A stretch of 64,000 nt of DNA. It comes from Bifidobacterium breve. Its GTDB lineage: Bacteria > Actinomycetota > Actinomycetes > Nanopelagicales > Nanopelagicaceae. The stretch covers positions 186,001 to 250,000 of the forward strand of contig CAMCYS010000001.1 of the NCBI GenBank assembly GCA_945885625.1, given 5' to 3'. Position numbers and translations under genes: made by a program. Shown here one piece after another: positions 40,574 through 53,369 of this stretch (position 1 is the first letter of the stretch; each line of letters opens with the position of its first letter). The notes under the pieces are model-generated. The model had not been told where the DNA came from. It made no database searches and saw only the letters and a list, made by a program, of their open reading frames with translations.

Positions 40574-41488
40574 TTAAGCCCTGGGGTGTGCTTGTTTGAA
40601 AGCGGCTTGCAGACGCTCAGTTGAAACATGCGTGTAGATCTGAGTTGTCGCAAGCGAGGCATGCCCAAGTATCTCCTGAACTGTACGCAGATCAGCGCCA
40701 CCTTCAAGCAAGTGCGTTGCTGCCGAATGGCGCAAAGCATGCGGCCCCATTCGTTCAAAACCCTCAAGTGCCGATAGCGCGTTATAAACCACGGTGCGCA
40801 CCGCCCTTTGATCAATTCGTTTTCCGCGAGCCCCAATAAATACACACTTCTCAGATTGTTCTTTCATCAGTAGCGGGCGACCATCAGCCAACCAAGCTTT
40901 AAGTGCGCGCATTGCCGGATTACCAATTGGAATGGTGCGCTCTTTACTGCCTTTACCGAAGACTCGAATTGTTTGTCGCTCGTAATCAATATCTTGTAAA
41001 TCTAATCCACAAAGTTCGGCCACGCGCGCCCCACTTGCATACAAAACTTCGACCATTGCGCGATCTCGCAGAGCTATCGGACCTTCACCTTCATCGACTC
41101 GAGCGGCGAGAGCATCCATCGCAATACCAGTACTTGCGGCATCTAGAACTTCGGGCAACGTGCGGTGTGCTTTTGGTGTTGCTAAATTCGCACCAACATC
41201 GCTTGGGATATAGCCATTCTTAAAAGCCCACTTAGTAAATAACCGAATCGATACCGCGCGACGCGACATCGTGGTGCGAGCTCCGCCTTTAACTTGTTGA
41301 TTGGCTAACCATGATCGAATCTGCGCAATATCAAGTGTTGCGATATCGCTCTTGCCCATTGTTTCTAGATGGCTAATCAGAGACTGCAGATCGCCAGCGT
41401 ATGCGCGAACGGTATGAACTGAGAGATTTCGTTCGGTTTCTAAATGGCGCTGGAAATCATTTACTAATGATTGAAAATCAGCGCTCAT
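40574..41488 (-). CDS. xerC: Tyrosine recombinase XerC
   Basis: Site-specific recombinase resolving chromosome dimers at dif. About 304 residues from ATG 41488; a TTG three codons earlier is the alternative. The N-terminal SAM-like DNA-binding domain (1-90) precedes the catalytic domain with R in ASGARVAELCG, K in GKGSKERTIP, HxLRH in HALRHSAATHL, H in LGHASLATTQ and nucleophile Y in IYTH. FtsK at 3-5.3 kb is the expected partner. Chromosomal housekeeping context and full-length match argue against a mobile integrase. Confidence 0.92.
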   Translation of the reverse strand: MSADFQSLVNDFQRHLETERNLSVHTVRAYAGDLQSLISHLETMGKSDIATLDIAQIRSWLANQQVKGGARTTMSRRAVSIRLFTKWAFKNGYIPSDVGANLATPKAHRTLPEVLDAASTGIAMDALAARVDEGEGPIALRDRAMVEVLYASGARVAELCGLDLQDIDYERQTIRVFGKGSKERTIPIGNPAMRALKAWLADGRPLLMKEQSEKCVFIGARGKRIDQRAVRTVVYNALSALEGFERMGPHALRHSAATHLLEGGADLRTVQEILGHASLATTQIYTHVSTERLQAAFKQAHPRA

Positions 41489-41499
41489 AAGAGCCAAGG

Positions 41500-43089
41500 T
41501 TACTCGGGTTTGCGACCCTGCCTTAGTAAGCCATAAGTAACGGCATCTTCAAGTGCCATGGCAGAGGCAGCAATAACGTTTTCGTGAACACCAACCGTGT
41601 TCCATTCACCTTTGCCATCACTAGTTTCAACTAATACGCGAGTAACCGCGCCAGTTCCTAAGCGGCCCTCAAGGATACGAACTTTGTAATCGGTTAATTC
41701 AAGTACCGCTAGCTCAGGATAAAGCTGCTGTAAACCACTGCGAAGGGCGTTATCAAAGGCGTTAACTGGGCCGTTTCCGGCACCTGAACAAACGATCTGC
41801 TTACCCTGGGCTGTAACGGTTACTTCGGCTTTAGTGATGATGCTGCCATCTTCGTTGCGTTCAACCGAAGTTAGCCAATGATCAATAGTAAAGAATGAAG
41901 CACGAGAACCATTGATCTCTTCGTGTAGCAATAGTTCGAAAGAGGCATCGGCGGCCTCGAAAGTGAAGCCGCGAGCTTCCATCTCTTTAACGCGATCGAC
42001 AATGCGACCAACAAGTTCGCGGTCGCCCCCGAGATCAACTCCGAGTTCGGTTGATTTCATTTCAATTGAAGCACGCCCTGCCATATCAGAGACCAACATG
42101 CGCATATCGTTTCCGACAGATTCCGGATCTTCATGTTGGTAGAGCGAGGGATCAATTTTAATTGCGCTGGCGTGTAGGCCGGCCTTATGTGCAAATGCGG
42201 AAACGCCAACGTAGGGTTGGCGAGCACTTGGATTGATATTGGTAATTTCGGCGATGGCATGTGAAATCCGGAATGATTCGCGAAGCGCATTTGCTGGCAG
42301 AACTAACTGCTCTTTCTTAAGTTCTAAGTTAGCAATGATCGTAACTAGGTCAGCATTACCAGTGCGCTCGCCATAACCATTTAAGGTGCCTTGTACGTGA
42401 GTCGCACCAGCTGCAACGGCGGCCATTGAGTTAGCCACTGCGCACCCGGTGTCGTTGTGGCAATGGATTCCAAGGCGAGCGTTACTTGCTTGCAGCACAT
42501 CATGGACAACTTGGGAAAGTTCATCAGGCAACATGCCGCCGTTGGTATCGCAAAGGGCGATTACATCAGCGCCAGATTCGGCAGCGACGCGAACAACTTC
42601 GAGTGCGTAGGCACGATTTGAACGATAGCCATCGAAGAAATGTTCGGCATCTAGAAATACCCGTTGGCCTTCGGCGCGAAGATGGGTGATTGAATCGCGA
42701 ATCATGGCGAGGTTTTCATCGAGGGTAGTTTTCAGGGCTAAATCAACGTGGCGATCGTAAGACTTTGCCACCAAAGTCACGGCCGGTGCCCCGCTATCGC
42801 GAAGTGCACCTAATAGGGCGTCATCGGCGGCTTTCACGCTAGGGCGACGAGTTGCGCCGAAAGCTACGAAGGTTGCGTTCTTTAGTTGCAACTCTTTCTT
42901 AGCGCGCGCAAAGAACTCGGTATCTTTTGGATTAGCGCCAGGCCAACCGCCTTCGATAAAACCAACACCTAAATCATCTAAGTGACGAGCGATCGCTAAC
43001 TTATCGTGCACCGAAAGGTTAAGACCTTCTTGCTGTGCGCCATCGCGCAGAGTGGTGTCATAGATATGGAAGGCGTCGTTGATTGTCAT
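41500..43089 (-). CDS. cimA: (R)-citramalate synthase
   Basis: Condenses pyruvate with acetyl-CoA to citramalate, the entry to a threonine-independent isoleucine route. The 529-residue protein has the HMGL-type TIM barrel beginning YDTTLRDGAQQEGLN (about 9-23) with metal motif GIHCHNDTGCAVANS, and a C-terminal LeuA dimerisation/allosteric domain (about 385-520). Length, the GGWPGANPKD segment and the company of leuB and ilv genes fit CimA rather than 2-isopropylmalate or homocitrate synthase. Last gene of the ilvBNC-serA-leuB-ilvE-cimA series. Confidence 0.88.
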   Translation of the reverse strand: MTINDAFHIYDTTLRDGAQQEGLNLSVHDKLAIARHLDDLGVGFIEGGWPGANPKDTEFFARAKKELQLKNATFVAFGATRRPSVKAADDALLGALRDSGAPAVTLVAKSYDRHVDLALKTTLDENLAMIRDSITHLRAEGQRVFLDAEHFFDGYRSNRAYALEVVRVAAESGADVIALCDTNGGMLPDELSQVVHDVLQASNARLGIHCHNDTGCAVANSMAAVAAGATHVQGTLNGYGERTGNADLVTIIANLELKKEQLVLPANALRESFRISHAIAEITNINPSARQPYVGVSAFAHKAGLHASAIKIDPSLYQHEDPESVGNDMRMLVSDMAGRASIEMKSTELGVDLGGDRELVGRIVDRVKEMEARGFTFEAADASFELLLHEEINGSRASFFTIDHWLTSVERNEDGSIITKAEVTVTAQGKQIVCSGAGNGPVNAFDNALRSGLQQLYPELAVLELTDYKVRILEGRLGTGAVTRVLVETSDGKGEWNTVGVHENVIAASAMALEDAVTYGLLRQGRKPE

Positions 43090-43098
43090 GTTAAATTC

Positions 43099-44178
43099 TT
43101 AGAGAACCTTATGAACCCAGTTATGGGTATCTGCGATTGTGCCGTGTTGAATTCCAAGTAGTGTGTTGCGAATTTGCATGGTGATAACACCTGGTTGACC
43201 ATCGCCAGTTACCCAAGTTCCCATGTTGCTTTTCGCTTGCCCAACTGGAGAGACGACAGCGGCAGTTCCGCAAGCAAAGATTTCAGTGATCTCACCGCTA
43301 GCAACGCCATCGCGCCAATCATCGATGCTGATCATCTCTTCCGAAGTTTTATAGCCAAGGTCTTTAGCAACGCTAAGAATTGAGTCACGGGTAATGCCCG
43401 GCAATAAAGTGCCAGTTAATTTTGGGGTTACAACAGTTGCATCTGCGCCTTTACCTCGCACGAAGTAAAGATTCATGCCACCCATTTCTTCAACCCATTT
43501 ACGTTCAACGGCATCGATCCAGACAACTTGATCGCAACCTTGAGCAGCGGCAGCCTTTTGGGCAACGAGAGAGGCTGCATAATTTCCGCCACATTTAGCT
43601 TCGCCGGTTCCGCCGAGTGCTGCGCGAACATATTCAGTTGAGATCCAGACGCTAACGGCCTTTGACGGATCAAAGTAAGCACCAACAGGGGTTGCGATAA
43701 GTAAGTAAGTTGCCTTATTTGTTGGGCGCACACCTAAACCAACTTCAGTTGCGATCATAAATGGACGAATATAGAGCGCTTCACCGATCTTGCCCGGAAC
43801 CCAGCCCGCATCAGTCTTTACTAGCTCTTCAACGGTCTGAATAAATAGTTCAATTGGCATTTCTGGCAGAGCTAAACGATTAGCGCTGCGGGCAAAACGA
43901 AGTGCGTTGGCATCTGGGCGAAAGAGTGAAATGCCGCCATCGGGTTGGCGATAAGCCTTCATGCCTTCGAATATCTCTTGGCCGTAATGAAATACGGCAG
44001 TTGCTGGATCTAGTGAAAGCGGGCCATATGGAATTAGCTCGGGCTCAGCCCAACCAATTGCTTCATTCCACTCACAGATAACCATGTGGTCGGTGTAGTA
44101 CTTACCAAAACCTGGGTTCGCAATCTTTTCGGCACGATCAGTTTCCGTTACAGCAGTAGTTGAAAGACGGTACTTCAT
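43099..44178 (-). CDS. ilvE: Branched-chain amino acid aminotransferase
   Basis: PLP enzyme for the last step of valine, leucine and isoleucine synthesis. The 359-residue length and the segment GEAKCGGNYAASL, with PLP lysine K195, are of the longer eukaryote-like/actinobacterial BCAT subgroup. Other motifs: QEIFEGMKAYR (about 67-77) and EIFACGTAAVVSPV near residue 300. Ten nt separate it from cimA. Confidence 0.94.
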   Translation of the reverse strand: MKYRLSTTAVTETDRAEKIANPGFGKYYTDHMVICEWNEAIGWAEPELIPYGPLSLDPATAVFHYGQEIFEGMKAYRQPDGGISLFRPDANALRFARSANRLALPEMPIELFIQTVEELVKTDAGWVPGKIGEALYIRPFMIATEVGLGVRPTNKATYLLIATPVGAYFDPSKAVSVWISTEYVRAALGGTGEAKCGGNYAASLVAQKAAAAQGCDQVVWIDAVERKWVEEMGGMNLYFVRGKGADATVVTPKLTGTLLPGITRDSILSVAKDLGYKTSEEMISIDDWRDGVASGEITEIFACGTAAVVSPVGQAKSNMGTWVTGDGQPGVITMQIRNTLLGIQHGTIADTHNWVHKVL

Positions 44179-44197
44179 TGCGAATTCCCTTCTTGGC

Positions 44198-45237
44198 CTA
44201 AGCGGTTAGCAATGCAAGCAGTGCATCGCCAACTTCAGTTGTCGAACGTTTCTTGTCGCCACGATTAAGTAGATCTTGCGCAACTGCGTGCTCAACTTCA
44301 CGTGCGGCTTCGTTAAGTCCCATGTGATCGAGCAACATTGCAACTGACATAACTGTGGCAGTTGGATCAGCTAAATTCTTGCCCGCAATGTCCGGAGCTG
44401 AACCATGAACTGGTTCGAACATTGAGGGGAACTTGCCAGTTGGGTTGATGTTGCCTGAAGCAGCCAAACCAATGCCGCCACAAATAGCCGCGGCGATATC
44501 AGTCAAGATGTCACCAAAAAGGTTATCTGTTACTACAACATCGAAGCGTTCTGGATTAGTTACAAAGAACATTGATGCCGCATCTACATGTAGATACTCA
44601 GTGGTGATTTCTGGAAATTCTTTAGCAACTTCGTTGAAAGTACGGGTCCACAGACCGCCGGCGCGAGTAAGCACATTGTTCTTATGGATCAGCGCTAACT
44701 TCTTACGGTCGCGCTTGCTTGCGCGAGCGAAAGCATCGCGGATAACGCGCTCAGCACCACGACGAGTATTTAGCGATTCTTCAGTTGCGATCTCGTTTTC
44801 AGTACCTTCGGCAAGTACGCCGCCAGCGCCAACATACGGGCCTTCGGTGCCTTCGCGAACCACAATGAAATCTATTGGGGCCTTGGTCGCAAGTGGGCCA
44901 GTTACACCTGGCATCAACTTAGCTGGACGCAAATTAATGTAGTGATCGAAAGCAAAACGTAGTTTTAGCAGAAGTCCGCGCTCTAGGACACCACTTGGAA
45001 CTGTTGGGTCGCCAACTGCGCCAAGCAAAATTACATCGGACTTTGCGAGCTCGGCCAAAGTCGCATCAGGCAAGACTTCGCCGGTGCGATGCCAGTAAGC
45101 AGCGCCCATATCGTAAGAAGTTTTAGTAAAGGTTGCGCCATGTTTAGCGGCAACACAATCTAAAACTCGCAAACCTTGGGCAACTACTTCTGGTCCAATG
45201 CCATCGCCAGCGATAACTGCTAAGTTGAATTGCGCCA

Positions 45238-45238
<1 letters not shown>
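44198..45238 (-). CDS. leuB: 3-isopropylmalate dehydrogenase
   Basis: NAD-dependent oxidative decarboxylase of leucine synthesis; the same enzyme can act on 3-methylmalate in the citramalate route to 2-oxobutyrate. The 346-residue protein has the decarboxylating dehydrogenase signature around [17 protein letters not shown] (about 220-236) and the C-terminal [13 protein letters not shown] motif. Its start shares one base with the serA stop (TAATG). Neighbouring cimA supports the dual role; LeuCD is not in the window. Confidence 0.93.
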
Positions 45239-48188
<2,950 letters not shown>

Positions 48189-48190
48189 TT

Positions 48191-49927
48191 TTATAACTCC
48201 TGTGAATCCCAGTCAGGCGCAGTTTCGCGCGCGATCATAATGTCATCATTTGAGGTACCAGCTGCAACCATTGGCCACACCATTGCATCGCGGTGAACCC
48301 GGAAATCAACCACTACCGGTTGATCATTAATGTTCATGGCTTTTTCAATTGTGGCATCAACATCTTCTGGGCGCTCACAACTTAAACCAACGCAACCCAT
48401 TGCCTCAGCCAACATTGGAAAGTTTGGTACGCGCTTTGATTCGAGGCTGGTATTTGAATAACGGCCTTCATAGAACAAGGTCTGCCACTGACGAACCATG
48501 CCTAGGCTTTCGTTGTTGATGATGGCGATTTTCACTGGAATATCATTTAGCGCACAAGTCACTAGCTCTTGATTAGTCATTTGGAAACAACCATCGCCAT
48601 CGATTGCCCACACGGTTGTATCAGGTGCGCCGACTTTGGCACCCATGGCAGCTGGAACTGCGTAACCCATCGTGCCTAAGCCACCAGAGTTAAGCCAAGT
48701 ACGTGGATTTTCATAATTAATAAATTGCGCAGCCCACATTTGATGCTGACCAACACCTGAAGTAAAAATCGTATCTGGCCCAGAAATTTTTCCTAAGCGC
48801 TCGATTACATACTGTGGTGAAAGCGAACCATCAGATGGCTGACCATAACCAAGAGGATATGTACTCTTAAGCGAATTCATCTGACGCAGCCAAGCGGTTA
48901 AATCTGGTTTGTTCTTGGCCAGTGCTGCCTTGAGCGCTGGAATCAGCGCTTGTAGCGTGTGCTTAAGATCGCCAATAACAGGTACATCAGCAAAGCGATT
49001 CTTATGGATTTCAGCTGGATCAATATCACAGTGAATTACTTTGGCATTCGTCGCAAAAGTCGAAAGCTTGCCCGTCACACGATCGTCAAAACGGGCACCT
49101 AGTGTGATTAGTAGATCCGCCTTTTGTAGCGCAGTAACCGCGGCCACGGTGCCGTGCATGCCAGGCATACCTAAATGCAGCGGGTGACTATCTGGGAAAG
49201 CACCGCGAGCCATCAGAGTTGTGACAACTGGTGCGCCAAGTAAATTAGCAATCTCAAGTAATTCGCGATTCGCATCAGCTTTGATTACGCCACCACCAAC
49301 ATAGAAAACTGGCTTACTTGATTGGGTGATTAACGCAGCAGCATCGGCAATTGCTTGCGCATTTGGTTCAAGTCTTGGTTGATAACCTTTTAAGTTAACT
49401 GAAGTTGGATAATTAAATTCAGTCATCTTCTGCAGCGCATCTTTAGCAATATCAACTAGAACTGGGCCAGGTCGGCCAGTGCTTGCGATATGAAACGCCT
49501 CAGCAATCGCGCGTGGAATGTCAGCTGGGTCAGTAATCAAATAATTATGTTTAGCAAATGGCATCGTGATGCCACGAATATCAGCTTCTTGAAAGGCATC
49601 GGTGCCGATCGCAAGAGATGGAACTTGGCCAGTGATCGCAACCATCGGAACTGAATCCATCGCGGCATCGGCTAGAGGAGTAACTAAGTTGGTCGCACCT
49701 GGGCCTGAGGTGGCAATACAAACACCAACGCGACCAGTAACTTGGGCATAACCAGTTGCAGCGTGACCAGCACCTTGTTCGTGGCGAACCAAGATGTGAC
49801 GAATTTTGGAATCAAAGATCGGATCGTAAGCCGGCAAGATTGCACCACCTGGAATACCGAACATGACATCTACGCCAGCTGCTTCCAAGCTACTGACTAG
49901 GCTCTGGGCTCCAGTTACTTGACTCAT
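48191..49927 (-). CDS. ilvB: Acetolactate synthase large subunit
   Basis: ThDP- and FAD-dependent catalytic subunit, 578 residues, making acetolactate and acetohydroxybutyrate. The conserved glutamate is in [16 protein letters not shown] (about 47-62), the FAD region in [11 protein letters not shown], and the ThDP motif in [15 protein letters not shown]...NNESLGM (about 450-485). SD AAGGAG precedes the ATG. A terminator-like attenuator ends about 55 nt upstream, so expression should depend on the leader peptide. Confidence 0.96.
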   Translation of the reverse strand: MSQVTGAQSLVSSLEAAGVDVMFGIPGGAILPAYDPIFDSKIRHILVRHEQGAGHAATGYAQVTGRVGVCIATSGPGATNLVTPLADAAMDSVPMVAITGQVPSLAIGTDAFQEADIRGITMPFAKHNYLITDPADIPRAIAEAFHIASTGRPGPVLVDIAKDALQKMTEFNYPTSVNLKGYQPRLEPNAQAIADAAALITQSSKPVFYVGGGVIKADANRELLEIANLLGAPVVTTLMARGAFPDSHPLHLGMPGMHGTVAAVTALQKADLLITLGARFDDRVTGKLSTFATNAKVIHCDIDPAEIHKNRFADVPVIGDLKHTLQALIPALKAALAKNKPDLTAWLRQMNSLKSTYPLGYGQPSDGSLSPQYVIERLGKISGPDTIFTSGVGQHQMWAAQFINYENPRTWLNSGGLGTMGYAVPAAMGAKVGAPDTTVWAIDGDGCFQMTNQELVTCALNDIPVKIAIINNESLGMVRQWQTLFYEGRYSNTSLESKRVPNFPMLAEAMGCVGLSCERPEDVDATIEKAMNINDQPVVVDFRVHRDAMVWPMVAAGTSNDDIMIARETAPDWDSQEL

Positions 49928-49982
49928 CTTCGTTACTCCTTTCGTTTGTCGACTACTTCTATTTGCGCTAAACGGTTAAATG

Positions 49983-50009
49983 AAAAAACCCTCAGTTTCA
50001 ACTGAGGGT
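49983..50009 (-). terminator. Attenuator terminator upstream of ilvB
   Basis: A 10-bp perfect inverted repeat, ACCCTCAGTT paired with AACTGAGGGT, with only two bases between the arms, is followed on the minus strand by six T. This is a textbook Rho-independent terminator, located between the leader peptide and ilvB. Confidence 0.9.
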
Positions 50010-50010
50010 A

Positions 50011-50040
50011 GCGCGCGATCGATGTTGCTAGATCGCACGC
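50011..50040 (-). promoter_or_regulatory. Leader hairpin preceding the ilv attenuator
   Basis: GCGTGCGATC (50031-50040) can pair with GATCGCGCGC (50011-50020) in a 10-bp stem with one G-U pair and a 10-nt loop. The leader peptide stop codon lies in the loop. This is the expected place of a pausing or protector helix in a ribosome-mediated attenuator. Confidence 0.6.
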
Positions 50041-50066
50041 TTTCGGATCACCACTGATGAACGCAT
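50028..50066 (-). CDS. ilv leader peptide MRSSVVIRKRAI
   Basis: Twelve-residue ORF starting with ATG at 50066 and ending with TAG. It codes Val-Val-Ile in residues 5-7 and a terminal Ile, which is the control-codon pattern of branched-chain attenuators. There is no SD, and the -10 box ends 6 nt before the ATG, so it should be translated from a leaderless transcript. The arrangement resembles actinobacterial ilvBNC leaders. Confidence 0.75.
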   Translation of the reverse strand: MRSSVVIRKRAI

Positions 50067-50072
50067 GTCTGT

Positions 50073-50101
50073 ATTCTCCAATGGTCGAGCGTGTGAGTCA
50101 A
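50073..50101 (-). promoter_or_regulatory. Promoter of the ilvBNC-serA-leuB-ilvE-cimA operon
   Basis: -35 TTGACT (50096-50101), 17-nt spacer, -10 GAGAAT (50073-50078) on the minus strand. The predicted start coincides with the A of the leader-peptide ATG at 50066. Confidence 0.65.
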
Positions 50102-50151
50102 CCCCTGAGATCACCATCTCAAATTATGAGAGGGTCTGCTGGGTCACATTT

Positions 50152-51825
50152 CTAGTCGCAGACTGCGCCTTTAGAAGCAGAGCCCACCAACTTGGCATAT
50201 TTAGCCAAGACGCCGCGGGTGTATTTATGTGGCACTGGCTTAAAGCCCTTGCGACGTTCGGCCAAAACGGCTTCGTCAACCAAAAGATCTAGTTGGCGAG
50301 TTACCGTATTGATGCGAACCCGGTCACCATCTTTAATGAAAGCAATTGGTCCGCCATCTACCGCTTCAGGTGCAACGTGACCAACACATAAACCAGTTGA
50401 TCCACCAGAGAAGCGTCCATCAGTTAAGAGCAGAGTTGATTTACCAAGTCCAGCGCCTTTAATAGCACCAGTGATCATTAACATTTCGCGCATTCCCGGA
50501 CCACCCTTTGGCCCTTCGTAACGAATCACAACTACATCGCCAGCTTGAATCGTGCCATCTTCAAGTGCATCCATTGCAGCTTGTTCGCGTTCGAATACCC
50601 GTGCTGGTCCTTCAAATTCTTCGATGCCAACACCAGCAGTTTTACAAACTGCGCCATCTGGAGCGAGTGAGCCTTTAAGAATTGTAATGCCGCCACCAAG
50701 TGACATGGGTTTGGAAGTTGCGCGCAGAATTTCACCATCTGGATCTGGTGGTGAAATCTCAGCTAAGTTCTCAGCCATAGTTTTTCCAGTAACAGTTAGC
50801 GCATCGCCATGTAGTAAGCCAGCATCAAGAAGCGCTTTGAGAACAACTGGGACGCCTCCGACTTTATCCATATCTGACATAACAAAACGACCGAATGGTT
50901 TTAGATCACCAAGTAGTGGCACCTTAGAACCAATGCGATGGAAGTCATCTATTTCTAAATCAACATCGGCTTCGTGAGCGATCGCAAGTAAGTGAAGTAC
51001 AGCGTTGGTAGAGCCACCAAGTGCCATCAACATCGTGATCGCATTTTCAAATGCTTTCTTACTCAAAATGTCTCGCGTGGTGATTCCTTGACGAATTAAT
51101 TCAACAACTGCGGCGCCTGATTTAACTGCGAATGCATCACGTCGACGATCAACTGCAGGTGGCGCAGCCGATCCTGGTAGAGATAAGCCGATTGCTTCAC
51201 CAATTGAAGCCATGGTGTTTGCGGTATACATGCCGCCGCAAGCACCTTCGCCCGGACAGATTGCGCGTTCAATCCGATCAACTTGATCTTGGGAAATCAA
51301 ACCACGCGCACACGCACCAACTGCTTCGAAAGCATCAATGATCGTTACATCTTTGCCATCTACTTGGCCCGGCAAAGTAGAACCTGCATAAACAAATACT
51401 GATGCCACATTTATTCGTGCAGCTGCCATCATCATTCCAGGTAGCGATTTATCGCAGCCAGCAAAAGTAACCATGCCATCAAGGCGCTCTGCCTGCATAA
51501 CTGTTTCAACTGAGTCAGCAATTACTTCGCGAGAGACTAGCGAGAAATGCATTCCTTCGTGGCCCATCGAGATTCCATCAGAGACTGAAATAGTTCCGAA
51601 CTGCATTGGGAAGCCACCAGCATCAATGACACCTTGCTTAGATGCTTTTGCCAAACGATCAAGGGAAAGGTTGCATGGTGTGATTTCATTCCAAGATGAG
51701 GCAATACCGATCTGCGGCTTTACCCAATCAGCATCGCCCATTCCGACTGCTCGCAACATTCCGCGCGCAGGAGCTCGCTCTAATCCATCAGTTACGAGTC
51801 CAGAGCGAGGTTTCATATTAGACAT
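50152..51825 (-). CDS. ilvD: Dihydroxy-acid dehydratase
   Basis: Fe-S dehydratase for the step between IlvC and IlvE. The 557-residue protein has the cluster cysteines in ITPCNLSLD (about C51), [13 protein letters not shown] (about C124) and [14 protein letters not shown] (about C196). It is encoded upstream of, and separate from, the attenuated ilvB operon, with its own probable promoter. Two ATG codons, at 51825 and 51816, are in frame; the first fits the -10 spacing. Confidence 0.95.
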   Translation of the reverse strand: MSNMKPRSGLVTDGLERAPARGMLRAVGMGDADWVKPQIGIASSWNEITPCNLSLDRLAKASKQGVIDAGGFPMQFGTISVSDGISMGHEGMHFSLVSREVIADSVETVMQAERLDGMVTFAGCDKSLPGMMMAAARINVASVFVYAGSTLPGQVDGKDVTIIDAFEAVGACARGLISQDQVDRIERAICPGEGACGGMYTANTMASIGEAIGLSLPGSAAPPAVDRRRDAFAVKSGAAVVELIRQGITTRDILSKKAFENAITMLMALGGSTNAVLHLLAIAHEADVDLEIDDFHRIGSKVPLLGDLKPFGRFVMSDMDKVGGVPVVLKALLDAGLLHGDALTVTGKTMAENLAEISPPDPDGEILRATSKPMSLGGGITILKGSLAPDGAVCKTAGVGIEEFEGPARVFEREQAAMDALEDGTIQAGDVVVIRYEGPKGGPGMREMLMITGAIKGAGLGKSTLLLTDGRFSGGSTGLCVGHVAPEAVDGGPIAFIKDGDRVRINTVTRQLDLLVDEAVLAERRKGFKPVPHKYTRGVLAKYAKLVGSASKGAVCD

Positions 51826-51831
51826 ATTGGA

Positions 51832-51837
51832 ATTCTA
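51832..51837 (-). promoter_or_regulatory. Leaderless-type -10 box of ilvD
   Basis: TAGAAT ends 6 nt before the ilvD ATG at 51825. The -35 region at 17 nt (CTAGTT) is weak. The gap to gatB is 41 nt. Confidence 0.45.
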
Positions 51838-51866
51838 ACCTGAAATTAGTAAATAACTAGCGAAGT

Positions 51867-53369
51867 TTAAGCTTGACCTAGGTGAGCGAGTAGAAGTTCT
51901 CTCACGCGAGCAGCATCTGCTTGGCCTTTTGTCTCTTTCATAACTGCGCCAATGAGAGCGCCGGCTGCAGGCAAGTGTCCACTGCGAACTTTCTCAGCAG
52001 TTTCAGATTGTTCAGCGCAAACCTTTTCAATTGCTGCCATTAGTGCGCCATCGTCATTAACAACTTTGATGCCACGTTTTGCCACAACTTCAGCAGGTGT
52101 TCCTTCGCCAGCGATAACGCCTTCGACCACTTGGCGGGCAAGCTTGTCGGTCAGTTCGCCTTTTTCAACCAGGGCCACTATCGCAGCAACATCGCTTGGT
52201 GTAATCGTAAGCTCTGCAATTGCAGTATCGCGTTCATTAGCCAGTCGGGAAATTTCACCGAGCCACCATGAACGGGCCTTAGTTGGATCTGCGCCAAGTG
52301 CCACAGTTGCTTCGACAATGCCAAGTACATCGGCATTAATCATGGCTTCCATCTCTTTAGCCGGCACGTTCCAAGCTTCTTGTAAACGCTTACGGTGCAG
52401 AGATGGACGCTCTGGAATACCCGCACGCAGTTCTTCGATCCAGGCCGCATCAGGTGCAACTGGAACTAAATCTGGTTCTGGGAAATAACGGTAATCCTCG
52501 GCTTGTTCTTTCGAACGGCCCGAGCGCGTTAAACCAGTATCTTCTTGGAAGTGACGAGTCTCTTGAACTACTCGCTCGCCCTTATTTAATAGCTCAGCAT
52601 GTCGAATCATTTCGCCACGTACCGCGCGCTCTACTGAGCGAAGTGAGTTAACGTTCTTAGTTTCAGAGCGAGTACCCAAAACATCTGAGCCAATTAGCCG
52701 CAATGAAACGTTGGCATCACAACGAAGTGAACCTTGCTCCATCTTCACATCAGATACGCCCAGGCCACGCAAAATATCGCGTAGTTCGCTGACATAAGCT
52801 TTAGCAACTTCTGGTGCGTACTTGCCTGTGCCCGGAACAATCTTGGTAACGATTTCAACTAATGGAATACCAGCGCGGTTGTAATCAAGTAATGAGTAAT
52901 CAGCACCATGGATCCGACCAGTTGCGCCACCTACGTGAAGTGATTTACCGGTGTCTTCCTCCATGTGCACGCGCTCGACCTCAACGCGGAATTGCTTTGG
53001 GCCTTCATCAGTTTGGATCTCAACATCAACATAGCCATCGACGCAGATGGGCTCGTCGTACTGTGAAATCTGGAAGTTCTTTGGCATATCTGGATAGAAA
53101 TAGTTCTTACGAGCAAAGCGACTAAACGGTGCGATTGAACAGTTCAGCGCAAGGCCAATCTTGATTGTAGATTCGATCGCCTTCTCGTTAACCGTTGGCA
53201 GTGCACCTGGCAGTGCTAAGCAAACTGGGCAAGTTTGGGTATTTGGTTCAGCTCCGAAGATGGTGCTGCAGCCGCAGAACATCTTGGAATTTGTATTTAG
53301 TTCAACGTGAACTTCGAGGCCAAGTACTGGTTCGTACTTTGCCACTACATCATCGTAGGTAAGGCTCAC
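51867..53369 (-). CDS. gatB: Asp-tRNA(Asn)/Glu-tRNA(Gln) amidotransferase subunit B
   Basis: tRNA-binding kinase subunit of GatCAB, 500 residues. The zinc site is visible as FCGC and CPVC (about 32-49), the cradle domain with GLEVHVEL at the N terminus, and a YqeY-like tail domain (about 350-495) for tRNA binding. The start overlaps gatA by ATGA. Presence of GatCAB means Gln-tRNA and/or Asn-tRNA is made by transamidation. Confidence 0.96.
   Translation of the reverse strand: MSLTYDDVVAKYEPVLGLEVHVELNTNSKMFCGCSTIFGAEPNTQTCPVCLALPGALPTVNEKAIESTIKIGLALNCSIAPFSRFARKNYFYPDMPKNFQISQYDEPICVDGYVDVEIQTDEGPKQFRVEVERVHMEEDTGKSLHVGGATGRIHGADYSLLDYNRAGIPLVEIVTKIVPGTGKYAPEVAKAYVSELRDILRGLGVSDVKMEQGSLRCDANVSLRLIGSDVLGTRSETKNVNSLRSVERAVRGEMIRHAELLNKGERVVQETRHFQEDTGLTRSGRSKEQAEDYRYFPEPDLVPVAPDAAWIEELRAGIPERPSLHRKRLQEAWNVPAKEMEAMINADVLGIVEATVALGADPTKARSWWLGEISRLANERDTAIAELTITPSDVAAIVALVEKGELTDKLARQVVEGVIAGEGTPAEVVAKRGIKVVNDDGALMAAIEKVCAEQSETAEKVRSGHLPAAGALIGAVMKETKGQADAARVRELLLAHLGQA

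Noticed and set aside
40574-41488. Tyrosine recombinase as a sign of an integrated element
   Set aside because: The protein is a standard XerC, there are no flanking repeats or tRNA, and neighbours are housekeeping genes.
50102-50151. Terminator between ilvD and the ilvB promoter
   Set aside because: Only a 6-bp stem TGAGAT/ATCTCA without a T-run is visible, too weak to call.
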